6,070 nt of DNA from Balneolaceae bacterium (GTDB lineage: Bacteria; Bacteroidota; Rhodothermia; Balneolales; Balneolaceae): positions 1 to 6,070 of the forward strand of contig SKWF01000002.1 in the NCBI GenBank assembly GCA_007129085.1. Direction: 5' to 3'. Positions 1 to 6,070 of the stretch are shown in pieces. The notes under the pieces are model-generated. The model saw only the letters and a list, made by a program, of their open reading frames with translations. It did no database searches and was not told the origin of the DNA. Position numbers and translations under genes: made by a program. Each line of letters begins with the position of its first letter. The first letter of the stretch is position 1.

Positions 1-756
1 GGCCTTGAAGAGATCAGCGGCCGGCTGGGCCTTGAGGGGACCGAAGGGTGGTGGAACAGCCTTGCCGTAGGCGATGTGAGCGGAAACGGTCGGCTGGATG
101 TGATCGCCGGCGGCCACGGGGAGAACTCGATGTTCCGCGCCACCTCGGGCGCCCCGGTGCGAATGTGGGTGGGCGACTTTGCCCAAAACGGGATGATTGA
201 GCAGATTTTGACGACCGAGAAAGACGGGGAGTATTACCCGGTGGCGCTGCGCCACGATCTGATTGAGGAGATACCCGCCCTTCGCGAGAAGTTCCCTGAC
301 TACGCCAGCTACGCCGGCCGAACAGTCGAGGAGGTGTTCAGCGCCGACCAGCTGGAGGCCGCCCGCCTGATGGAGGCGCGAGAGCTTCGAAGCATGATCT
401 TTTGGAACGAGGAAGATGACGCTCCGCTGCGGGGCGAGCCGCTGCCGCCACGGGCCCAGCTCGGGCCGACCTACGGGCTGGCGGCGGGAGACCTGACCGG
501 AAACGGCCGCGATGAGATTCTTCTTGGCGGAAACCTCTACGGGGTAAAGCCGCAGTCAGGGCCGTACGACGCCTCGCGTGGAGCGGTGCTGGCGGTTGAT
601 GAATCTACTGGCAGCCTCGCAAGCTTGCATCCGTCCGACAGCGGGATGGATATTGACGGGGAGATCCGCACAATTGTGCCGGTGAAGCGGGCCGACGGAT
701 CAACCGTTTGGCTGATCGCTCGCTACAATGACACACCGGTTATATTAGAGAAATAA
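1..756 (+). CDS. FG-GAP/VCBS repeat protein, C-terminal part (5' end outside window)
   Basis: This is the last 251 residues of a larger protein. The reading frame is open to the left edge, so the GTG at 76 is internal and not the start. Three FG-GAP/VCBS-like blade motifs are visible: LAVGDVSGNGRLDVIAGG (about 21-38), VGDFAQNGMIEQIL (57-70) and AAGDLTGNGRDEILLGGN (161-178). Each resembles the calcium-binding loop of beta-propeller repeats, but with SGNG, AQNG or TGNG where DGDG is usual. Between them, FPDYASYAGRTVEEVF and LPPRAQLGP, followed by GPYDASRG, match from memory the C-terminal region of FG-GAP proteins (often with an ASPIC/UnbV domain) common in Bacteroidota and often near SusC/SusD genes. 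Such proteins are exported and their function is not settled. GC content is near 60%, far above the minus-strand genes. The stop lies 9 bp from the stop of the convergent amylosucrase gene. Confidence 0.85.
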   Translation, partial: GLEEISGRLGLEGTEGWWNSLAVGDVSGNGRLDVIAGGHGENSMFRATSGAPVRMWVGDFAQNGMIEQILTTEKDGEYYPVALRHDLIEEIPALREKFPDYASYAGRTVEEVFSADQLEAARLMEARELRSMIFWNEEDDAPLRGEPLPPRAQLGPTYGLAAGDLTGNGRDEILLGGNLYGVKPQSGPYDASRGAVLAVDESTGSLASLHPSDSGMDIDGEIRTIVPVKRADGSTVWLIARYNDTPVILEK

Positions 757-765
757 ATTTGGGCT

Positions 766-2691
766 TTAATTAATGAGTAGATAAATCTGGTAGGGTTGAA
801 TATTCAACTTTTTATTTAGAAATACTTCATCGTCACCCCATAAATCATTTACACGATTACCTGACCAAGAGTTGGGGCAAAGTTCAGCTACTGATTGCTC
901 CAATTTATGCTCGCTGAAATTTCCAATAAAGTGCAGTTTATTTTGTTCATTTTGTCTGGTAAACGAAAACAGATGTTTGTTGCTGATAACCGGAAATTCC
1001 GTTTCTCTCAATCCAAACAGTTTATCAGATGAACGTATTTTGATCATTTTCTGCATGTTTTGAAACATTCTTCTATTCAAAGAAGATTCTTTTTCAATCT
1101 TTTTGAAAGTTGAATCATTTAATTTAATTCTGTGAACCCATCGGGAATCTCTTTTTTTATGAGGTTCATCACGATAGCCATAATCATTTGTTAACGCCAT
1201 TTCATCACCGAGATAAATTAGCGGTATACCGCCAATAAACATGCTTACGGCGTACATGAGGGTCATTCGTTTAATGGCTAATTCGCACTCTTCAGGGTCG
1301 TTTTCATTTAATCCCTTTTCGAGGCCGGTAAGTGATGCCGCCATGCCGCAGATTCGCATATCCCCGGTATCGGGGTTGTGCTGAAATGCTTCTCCGCATG
1401 AAAATGAACCGGCAAACTCCCCGGCATAAAACTGATTTAGAAAACGTCGATGATCATTTCCATTAATTCCAAGTTCAGCAGCATCTTCATCCGAAAAAGT
1501 CCAGCCAATATCGTCGTGGCTGCGGACATAATTGACCCAGGCTGTATCATCGGGAATTTGGAAACGGTTCTTCATGGAGTGTTGAAGTAGTTTCACATCG
1601 CGGGTGGCAAGTGCTTCCCACATTAATGCCATGAGCAGGGGGTTGTATGATAATTCACACTCCTCTTTTGAAATGTAGCTATTGACATAATCAGGGTGCA
1701 CAATAGCTTCGGATTTAAAAACAACCGCCGGGGCAGCGATATTTGTTATTGCATTGAGTGCTTTTACAAGCATATGTGCTTCGGGCTGATTTTCTGAGCT
1801 TGTACCCAATTTTTTTCCCGTGAACGCAATGGCATCAAGCCGAAGAACTTCTACGCCAATGTTTGCAAGAAACAGCATCTCTCCGGCAATTTCTCGGAAT
1901 AAATCAGGATTTTGATAGTTCAGATCCCATTGATAATTATGAAAAGTAGTCCAAACCCACTTTTGAATTTCATCCACCCAGGTAAAATTTCCGCGACGGG
2001 TATCTGGAAAGATTTCTCGAAGTGTACTGTCATACTGATCCGGGATTGTCCGGTCAGGAAACATATAGTAGTAATCCTGGTATTTTTCTTCTCCGGCAAG
2101 TGCTTTTTTGGCCCAGGTATGTTCGTTTGAGGTATGGTTGAAAACGAAATCGGCAACAAAGGAGATGCCTTCTTCCCTAAGTGATTTGGTAAGGCTTTTC
2201 AGGTCATCTAACGTGCCTAAATCTTCTCGGACAGACCGATAATCACTTACGGCGTAACCACCATCATTTTCACCTTCCGGGCAGTCGAAAAATGGCATCA
2301 GGTGGAAATAATTTATATTCAGCTTTTTAAGATAGGGTATACGTTTTTCAACACCTTTAAGATCCCCGGCAAAAAGATCGGCATAAGCCATCGCGCCTAC
2401 GATATTGTGGTTTTTATACCAGTCGGGGTTATCTATTCGTTTCTCATCAAGGGTTTTGAGATCTGCCGGACGTTTGGAATGATAATCAATAGCGGTGTAA
2501 AGCAATTCTTCAATTTGGTAAAAAAAATCCGCCCTATGACCGTAAAGAGGGTAGAGGTTTGAAAACAGTAGTGAAAACTCATTATTAATTCTTTTTTCAA
2601 GCCGATATTTGTCGGTTTTGGCAACGTTACGAAGCTTTAACTCAATACGGGGCAACAGTTTTTCAAAACAGTTTTTTGCTTCGGGTATCAT
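766..2691 (-). CDS. Amylosucrase-type GH13 glucosyltransferase (sucrose-cleaving)
   Basis: The 641-residue product belongs to GH13 subfamily 4. Amylosucrase moves glucose from sucrose to an alpha-1,4-glucan and releases fructose; close relatives mainly hydrolyse sucrose. Residues 1-90 form the charged helical N-terminal domain, and the (beta/alpha)8 barrel starts near YADLFAGDLKG (103-113). Visible motifs are DGGYAVSDYR (143-152), FNHTSNEH (184-191, His186), TLREIFPD (223-230, Arg225), VLRLDAIAF (282-290, nucleophile Asp286), VVFKSEAIVHP (323-333, acid/base Glu328), VRSHDDIGW (389-397, Asp393) and RDSRWVHR (514-521, Arg517). From my recollection of the Neisseria polysaccharea enzyme (636 aa), the catalytic triad has the same numbers. 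Its Arg226, Asp394, Arg415, Arg446 and Arg509 also have counterparts, which favours polymerase activity over pure hydrolysis. No signal peptide is seen, so it should be cytoplasmic. It is the last gene of the cluster, 49 bp after the fructokinase gene; the ATG at 2691 aligns with the known N-terminus and has no clear Shine-Dalgarno. Confidence 0.94.
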   Translation of the reverse strand: MIPEAKNCFEKLLPRIELKLRNVAKTDKYRLEKRINNEFSLLFSNLYPLYGHRADFFYQIEELLYTAIDYHSKRPADLKTLDEKRIDNPDWYKNHNIVGAMAYADLFAGDLKGVEKRIPYLKKLNINYFHLMPFFDCPEGENDGGYAVSDYRSVREDLGTLDDLKSLTKSLREEGISFVADFVFNHTSNEHTWAKKALAGEEKYQDYYYMFPDRTIPDQYDSTLREIFPDTRRGNFTWVDEIQKWVWTTFHNYQWDLNYQNPDLFREIAGEMLFLANIGVEVLRLDAIAFTGKKLGTSSENQPEAHMLVKALNAITNIAAPAVVFKSEAIVHPDYVNSYISKEECELSYNPLLMALMWEALATRDVKLLQHSMKNRFQIPDDTAWVNYVRSHDDIGWTFSDEDAAELGINGNDHRRFLNQFYAGEFAGSFSCGEAFQHNPDTGDMRICGMAASLTGLEKGLNENDPEECELAIKRMTLMYAVSMFIGGIPLIYLGDEMALTNDYGYRDEPHKKRDSRWVHRIKLNDSTFKKIEKESSLNRRMFQNMQKMIKIRSSDKLFGLRETEFPVISNKHLFSFTRQNEQNKLHFIGNFSEHKLEQSVAELCPNSWSGNRVNDLWGDDEVFLNKKLNIQPYQIYLLIN

Positions 2692-2708
2692 GCAGTATTT
2701 GTAGTCTT

Positions 2709-2716
2709 CAAATTTA
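2709..2716 (-). promoter_or_regulatory. Possible Bacteroidota-type -7 promoter element before the amylosucrase gene
   Basis: On the minus strand the spacer between kinase and amylosucrase genes reads TAAATTTG, an exact match to the TAnnTTTG -7 element known from Bacteroidota promoters. It lies 17 nt upstream of the ATG. I see no TTTG or TTG -33 partner at the expected distance, and the spacer is AT-rich, so a chance match is possible. If real, it would let the amylosucrase gene be transcribed apart from the upstream genes. Confidence 0.2.
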
Positions 2717-2740
2717 AGATCTTGTTACTGTATATATTAT

Positions 2741-3616
2741 TTAACTAACCTCTCTTAGAATTGCTGCATCCGGATCGGGAATTCCTCCTTTCTGTTCAGC
2801 AACCCATCCGGCGTACCTGTTAGCTTTTTCGAGCCTGTTTTGGGCAGGTGTTCCTTTTAAGGTGTGATGGATAAAGCAGGCCCAAAATGCATCACCCACT
2901 CCAACAAAATCACCGTCATGCTTTTCAAGTGTGGCTGCGGGTTCATCAAACCGTTGCCCTTCAGTGTTAAAAAAACTACAGCCATCACCACCACGGGTGA
3001 TAATTATTCCACGTAAACCGAATTGGGAGATTAATTGATTACTGTCCTTTAAGCTAAACATGTCGGATACTTGATGCCACTCATCCCGGTTAAATTTTAC
3101 GTAGTTGGCGTGATGGAGAGAGTATTTGATGATCTCTTTCGATACGAAAGGTGGTCGCAGGTTCAGATCCAGGAATTGGGCAGAAGCAGGTGGAAGAAGG
3201 TCGAATATTTTATTTAAAGTTTTTCGGTTGGTTGGGGAGCGTTGTGATAATGTGGCAAATGAAAATGCCCGGGCATCGGAAACTGTTTTCTCTGCATTTT
3301 CAGTAAGGGTAATGTGATCCCAAGCCACATCTTCATTAATCTTATAACTAGGTTCGCCCTCTTCATCAATCAAAACAGACACGGTTCCGGTTGGATACTC
3401 ACTCCTTAAGATAAAGTCATCTTTAAGTTCATTCTCTTTCATTAATGCTAATAACTCTTTGCCATCTTGGTCATCGCCAATTGCAGAAATGAGGCAAGAT
3501 TTTCTGCCAAGGTAATGCAGGTGAACACTTACGTTAAATGGAGAACCGCCGGCTCGTTTATAATCCGGGAACTGATCCCATAAAATTTCACCAAAATTAA
3601 TAATTGCTTGGTCCAT
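2741..3616 (-). CDS. PfkB-family sugar kinase, probable fructokinase
   Basis: The 291-residue product is a ribokinase/PfkB-fold kinase of normal family length. It most likely phosphorylates fructose with ATP in the cytoplasm. The N-terminus INFGEILWDQFPD (6-18) and the glycine pair in RAGGSPFNVS (21-30) match the substrate-binding start of fructokinases. LDLNLRPP (149-156) gives the D-x-N-x-R strand, and ITRGGDGC (206-213) precedes the nucleotide site. DFVGVGDAF (236-244) is the C-terminal PfkB signature with catalytic base Asp242; the usual DTxGAGD reads DFVGVGD here. The fructose assignment rests on the N-terminal motif and on the neighbour: amylosucrase releases fructose, and the two genes are 49 bp apart on one strand. 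Whether the product is fructose 6-phosphate or another phosphate cannot be read from sequence. The ATG at 3616 has no clear Shine-Dalgarno but places the first beta strand correctly. Confidence 0.88.
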   Translation of the reverse strand: MDQAIINFGEILWDQFPDYKRAGGSPFNVSVHLHYLGRKSCLISAIGDDQDGKELLALMKENELKDDFILRSEYPTGTVSVLIDEEGEPSYKINEDVAWDHITLTENAEKTVSDARAFSFATLSQRSPTNRKTLNKIFDLLPPASAQFLDLNLRPPFVSKEIIKYSLHHANYVKFNRDEWHQVSDMFSLKDSNQLISQFGLRGIIITRGGDGCSFFNTEGQRFDEPAATLEKHDGDFVGVGDAFWACFIHHTLKGTPAQNRLEKANRYAGWVAEQKGGIPDPDAAILREVS

Positions 3617-3630
3617 GATTACAGATTCTG

Positions 3631-3660
3631 AAAAAAAATATTAAAATAAAGTACTTAATA
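3631..3660 (-). terminator. Weak terminator-like hairpin between symporter and kinase genes
   Basis: Read on the minus strand, TATTAA (3660-3655) and TTAATA (3644-3639) can pair across a 10-nt loop, and eight T residues follow directly (3638-3631). This is the geometry of an intrinsic terminator. The stem is six A-T pairs with no G-C, so it is probably too weak to stop most transcription. At best it would lower expression of the kinase and amylosucrase genes relative to the symporter. Confidence 0.2.
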
Positions 3661-3663
3661 GCA

Positions 3664-5247
3664 CTACCAGAAATATCCTACGATAGCGGCTGTAATTCCA
3701 AGAATTACAATAGATTGATACCGATAGTTTTTCCACCATTCCAGGCCTTCAAGGTCTTTGGTTTCAGCGTCGTACATCTTTTTGCTCCAGGTATATTGCT
3801 CCACAACATCCGGATCAGGTGCTTCTGTGTTCATACTTACTGAAATCATTATACCACCATTGATCAATAGCAATACAAAGCATGCATAGAGAAAGTGAAT
3901 GTCCATCATACCAAATATTTCATTGGCAAAGAACCCGGTGATTCCGAGAGGAATTCCGATTGCTAAGGAGTAGAATGCCCCATGCCGATTCGCCCGTTTC
4001 CAGAAAATTCCCATAATAAAACAGACGACAACAGGTGGGGTGATATAGGCGAGGATAGATTGCAGGTAAGTCCAAAGCGTTTCAAACTGGATAATTTGTG
4101 GGGCCCAAAGTACAGCAAACACCATAAAAAGAAACGTGACCAAACGGCCTATATTCACCAAAGATTTCTGTGAGATCTCGGGTTTATAGTGTTTTACAAA
4201 GTCCATTGTAACGAGCGTGGACGCCGAATTCAGCGTGGAGTCGATGCTTGACATAATGGCTGCAATCATGGCCGCGATGATAAATCCGCGGATTCCAACA
4301 GGGAGTAGATCAAATGTAAGTGTTGGAAATACGAGATCGGGATTCGGAAGTTCCGGGTAAAGCACGATGGCGATGGTTCCCGGCAGTACCATTAAAAAGA
4401 GCACCGGAAGTTTCAGGAGTCCGGCGAATAATGCTCCCCAGCGTCCATGATTCAGATCTTTAGCTCCTAATGTACGCTGTACAATAAACTGGTTGGTAGC
4501 CCAGAAATAGAAGCCGATAATAAATACACCCGTAAACAGACCGGGCCAGGGCAGGAAATCGTCATCTGCCGGTTGAATTAGGTTCATCCCGCCTTCAGGT
4601 GCAGCATTAACAAGTTGATCCCAGCTATCGAGCTGTGCAAAAGCCAGAAATGCAATTACAACTGAGCCGATTATTAGAATAACGGCCTGAATTGTATCGG
4701 TAATCACAACGGCAGAAAGACCTCCAAAAATAGTGTAGATACCGGCCAAAACTCCAAGGATGGCGATTGGAATCCAAATGGGAGCTTCAGGATAGAGCAT
4801 CTGTATCACGATTCCTCCGGCATAAAGTCCCGCAGCAGCATCAATGAACATGTTTGCAAACACCGTAAAGCCTGAAAACATTACTCTGGATCGCCGATCA
4901 AACCGGGTTTCGAGAAACTGCGGCATAGTGTACACTTTGGCACGCAGGTAGAAGGGGAGAATGAAAAAGACGAAAAAGATAAGAATAACCGTTGCGGCCC
5001 ACTCATAATTATAAACAGCGATTCCACGGGCATACCCCTCGCCGGCAAGGCCTACAAAGGAACTACCTGACATATTTGAGGCGTAAAGGGAAAAACCGAC
5101 AAGCGGCCAAAGCAATGTTCGCCCAGCCAGGAAATAATCTTCAGAGTCTTCGGTATTTCTACCTACCCAATAACCAATGAAAAGGGTGGCAACAATATAA
5201 ATAATGATTACAGCCCAATCGATCGGGGCAATTTCAAATTCTGCCAT
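3664..5247 (-). CDS. SGLT-like sodium/solute symporter (SSS family), probable sugar importer
   Basis: The 527-residue inner-membrane protein has about 13-14 hydrophobic helices, from residues 10-28 to the last at about 511-526. It is a sodium:solute symporter of the LeuT fold, coupling uptake to the sodium gradient. Family motifs are DYFLAGR (37-43), SNMSGSSFVGLAG (57-69), YTMPQFLETRF (106-116), YTIFGGLSAVVITD (171-184), NQFIVQRTLGAK (252-263) and AAIMSSIDSTLNSAS (329-343). Aligned from memory with Vibrio SGLT, the sodium-site A-x-x-S-S pattern is kept (Ala330, Ser333, Ser334). So are sugar-site Glu82, Lys279 and Gln396, equivalent to Glu88, Lys294 and Gln428. Vibrio Gln69 and Asn260 appear replaced by Ser63 and Gly245. 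That fits a sugar transporter with specificity other than galactose. Sucrose is the natural guess because kinase and amylosucrase genes follow 47 bp downstream. The loop at about 472-505 is acidic and cytoplasmic or periplasmic depending on helix count. The ATG at 5247 has no evident Shine-Dalgarno and lies next to an inverted repeat. Confidence 0.93.
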   Translation of the reverse strand: MAEFEIAPIDWAVIIIYIVATLFIGYWVGRNTEDSEDYFLAGRTLLWPLVGFSLYASNMSGSSFVGLAGEGYARGIAVYNYEWAATVILIFFVFFILPFYLRAKVYTMPQFLETRFDRRSRVMFSGFTVFANMFIDAAAGLYAGGIVIQMLYPEAPIWIPIAILGVLAGIYTIFGGLSAVVITDTIQAVILIIGSVVIAFLAFAQLDSWDQLVNAAPEGGMNLIQPADDDFLPWPGLFTGVFIIGFYFWATNQFIVQRTLGAKDLNHGRWGALFAGLLKLPVLFLMVLPGTIAIVLYPELPNPDLVFPTLTFDLLPVGIRGFIIAAMIAAIMSSIDSTLNSASTLVTMDFVKHYKPEISQKSLVNIGRLVTFLFMVFAVLWAPQIIQFETLWTYLQSILAYITPPVVVCFIMGIFWKRANRHGAFYSLAIGIPLGITGFFANEIFGMMDIHFLYACFVLLLINGGIMISVSMNTEAPDPDVVEQYTWSKKMYDAETKDLEGLEWWKNYRYQSIVILGITAAIVGYFW

Positions 5248-5253
5248 CGGTAG

Positions 5254-5314
5254 TTATTTGATTAAGGTCATCACTCTAAACATCAAATTTTAAAATGCTT
5301 ATTTAATCAAATAA
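5254..5314. repeat. Perfect 12-bp inverted repeat upstream of the symporter gene
   Basis: TTATTTGATTAA at 5254-5265 and TTAATCAAATAA at 5303-5314 are exact reverse complements, separated by 37 nt. The arm nearer the symporter ends 6 nt before its ATG. The far arm with flanking bases (5301-5312, ATTTAATCAAAT) is itself palindromic except for one pair, as protein-bound operators often are. The arm centres are 49 bp apart. It could be a paired operator for a sugar-responsive regulator, or an mRNA hairpin that hides the start region. No regulator gene is in the window. Confidence 0.8.
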
Positions 5315-5342
5315 ACCATTTTATGCAATCATTAATGGACTG

Positions 5343-6070
5343 TTACTTTCCACCCATTGCGTAAATAATTCCGCCCCATACATGTTGGAGGAAAAGATCT
5401 TCGGAGTAAGATTCTTCGGTATGGCCAAGAGCTGTGTAAAATGCTCGCCCTCCATCATATTCGTGGTACCACGCTACCGGGTGATTATCGGAATGTTCGC
5501 TGCCTTCATAGCTGTCGGTATCGAGTGTTAACAGAATATTGGTGTGATCGGGCAGCTCTTGAAAGTTGTACCATTCGTCCGACCTTTCCCACTCATCAGG
5601 AAGCATTTCGGTTGAGAGGTGATTACTATCCTCTACAAAAATTGTGGCGTCTCTTACGTTTGGATCGCTCGGGTGGCTTTCAAAGTATGCACCTACAAGT
5701 TCACCGTACCAAGGCCAATCGTATTCTGTATCTGATGCAGAGTGAATGCCAACAAAGCCGCCTCCATTTTGAATGTATTCTTTGAATGCCTCTCTCTGCT
5801 CATCTTCAAAAATGGTTTCAGTCGTATTAAGGAAAATTACTACATCATGAAGTGCCAGGTTTCCCGGGGTGAAGTAGCCGGCTTCTTCGGTGGTGGTGAC
5901 AGCCACGCCGTTATCGAGTGCCATTTCTGCAATTGCTGATTGGCCGACCTCAATGGATTCATGTCTCCATCCCTCGGTTTTCGAAAAGATGAGAATGCTT
6001 TTATCCGAACTTTCAATTACTTGATCCGGCTGCTCTTCTGCTCCATCTCCGCATGCGGTAAACAGGAGTA
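5343..6070 (-). CDS. ThuA-domain lipoprotein (5' end outside window)
   Basis: 241 residues are visible and the frame stays open to the right edge. The ATG at 5924 is therefore internal, because 48 more in-frame residues precede it and contain essential domain sequence. The visible start LLFTAC-GDGAEE is the end of a lipoprotein signal peptide: a lipobox with Cys6 (visible numbering), then an acidic tether, so the mature protein is probably a periplasmic or surface lipoprotein. The ThuA-like, glutamine-amidotransferase-fold domain spans about 24-240. Its motifs are ILIFSKTEGWRHESI (25-39), HDVVIFLNTT (74-83), GGGFVGIHSASDTEYDWPWY (101-120), HPVAWYHEYDGGRAFYTALG (196-215) and HVWGGIIYAMGG (229-240). 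ThuA is named for trehalose utilisation in rhizobia; the reaction of most members is unknown, though links to 3-keto-disaccharide metabolism have been reported. The symporter gene starts 95 bp downstream on the same strand, which suggests a sugar-related role but does not prove it. Confidence 0.88.
   Translation of the reverse strand, partial: LLFTACGDGAEEQPDQVIESSDKSILIFSKTEGWRHESIEVGQSAIAEMALDNGVAVTTTEEAGYFTPGNLALHDVVIFLNTTETIFEDEQREAFKEYIQNGGGFVGIHSASDTEYDWPWYGELVGAYFESHPSDPNVRDATIFVEDSNHLSTEMLPDEWERSDEWYNFQELPDHTNILLTLDTDSYEGSEHSDNHPVAWYHEYDGGRAFYTALGHTEESYSEDLFLQHVWGGIIYAMGGK

Noticed and set aside
76..756. GTG at 76 as the true start of a 226-residue protein
   Set aside because: The same frame is open back to base 1 and encodes the first half of an FG-GAP motif (LAVGDV) immediately before it, so the gene begins outside the window.
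757..765. Bidirectional terminator between the convergent genes
   Set aside because: The 9-bp gap and the flanking coding ends show no usable inverted repeat.
1912..2562. Several short plus- and minus-strand reading frames inside the amylosucrase gene
   Set aside because: They overlap the conserved GH13 barrel in other frames and encode no recognisable protein; they are by-products of the real gene.
766..2691. Sucrose phosphorylase, trehalose synthase or plain alpha-amylase as identity
   Set aside because: The full set of GH13_4 motifs (DGGYAVSDYR, TLREIFPD, VVFKSEAIVHP, VRSHDDIGW), the helical N-terminal domain and the length fit amylosucrase specifically.
5297..5327. Sigma-70-like TTGCAT-17-TAAATA promoter on the minus strand before the symporter
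   Set aside because: Only 4/6 and 3/6 matches in a very AT-rich spacer, where such pairs arise easily; the inferred host group uses a different consensus.
5316..5338. CCATT/AATGG hairpin just after the ThuA stop as a terminator
   Set aside because: Only five pairs with a 13-nt loop and no clean T run follow it on the minus strand.
5441..5785. Plus-strand reading frame of 114 codons opposite the ThuA gene
   Set aside because: It is fully antisense to a well-supported conserved domain, has a composition-driven, Cys/His/Arg-rich product and shows no recognisable motif.

Overview
The window looks like chromosomal DNA from a Gram-negative bacterium of the Bacteroidota/Balneolota/Rhodothermota group, possibly a marine or saline species. 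The evidence is indirect. It includes an FG-GAP repeat protein of the type common in these phyla, a ThuA-domain lipoprotein, an SGLT-like sodium/solute symporter, start codons without a clear Shine-Dalgarno sequence, and AT-rich spacers. No RNA gene, CRISPR array, insertion sequence or phage gene is visible.

Layout. At 1-756 (+ strand) lies the 3' part of a GC-rich FG-GAP/VCBS-type protein whose beginning is outside the window. It converges, with only 9 bp between the stop codons, on a run of four minus-strand genes. In transcription order these are a ThuA-domain lipoprotein (6070-5343, 5' end missing), a sodium/solute symporter (5247-3664), a PfkB-family fructokinase (3616-2741) and a GH13 amylosucrase-type enzyme (2691-766). 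Their spacers are 97, 47 and 49 bp, so an operon or an operon plus internal promoters is plausible. No spacer exceeds 300 bp, and coding sequence covers almost the whole window.

How the genes fit together (inference). The last three genes make a compact sucrose route. The symporter would bring sucrose in with sodium. The cytoplasmic amylosucrase would split it, moving glucose onto an alpha-1,4-glucan (or water) and releasing fructose. The kinase would phosphorylate that fructose. This spends no ATP on uptake or cleavage and can store glucose as glycogen-like polymer. The ThuA lipoprotein just upstream has no firm biochemical role, but the family is often linked to disaccharide use.

Most worth a second look: (i) the gene set itself, an SSS transporter with amylosucrase and fructokinase instead of the more usual PTS or invertase solutions; (ii) a perfect 12-bp inverted repeat in the spacer before the symporter, with one arm 6 nt from its start codon; (iii) a sharp GC drop exactly at the convergent gene boundary near 756.
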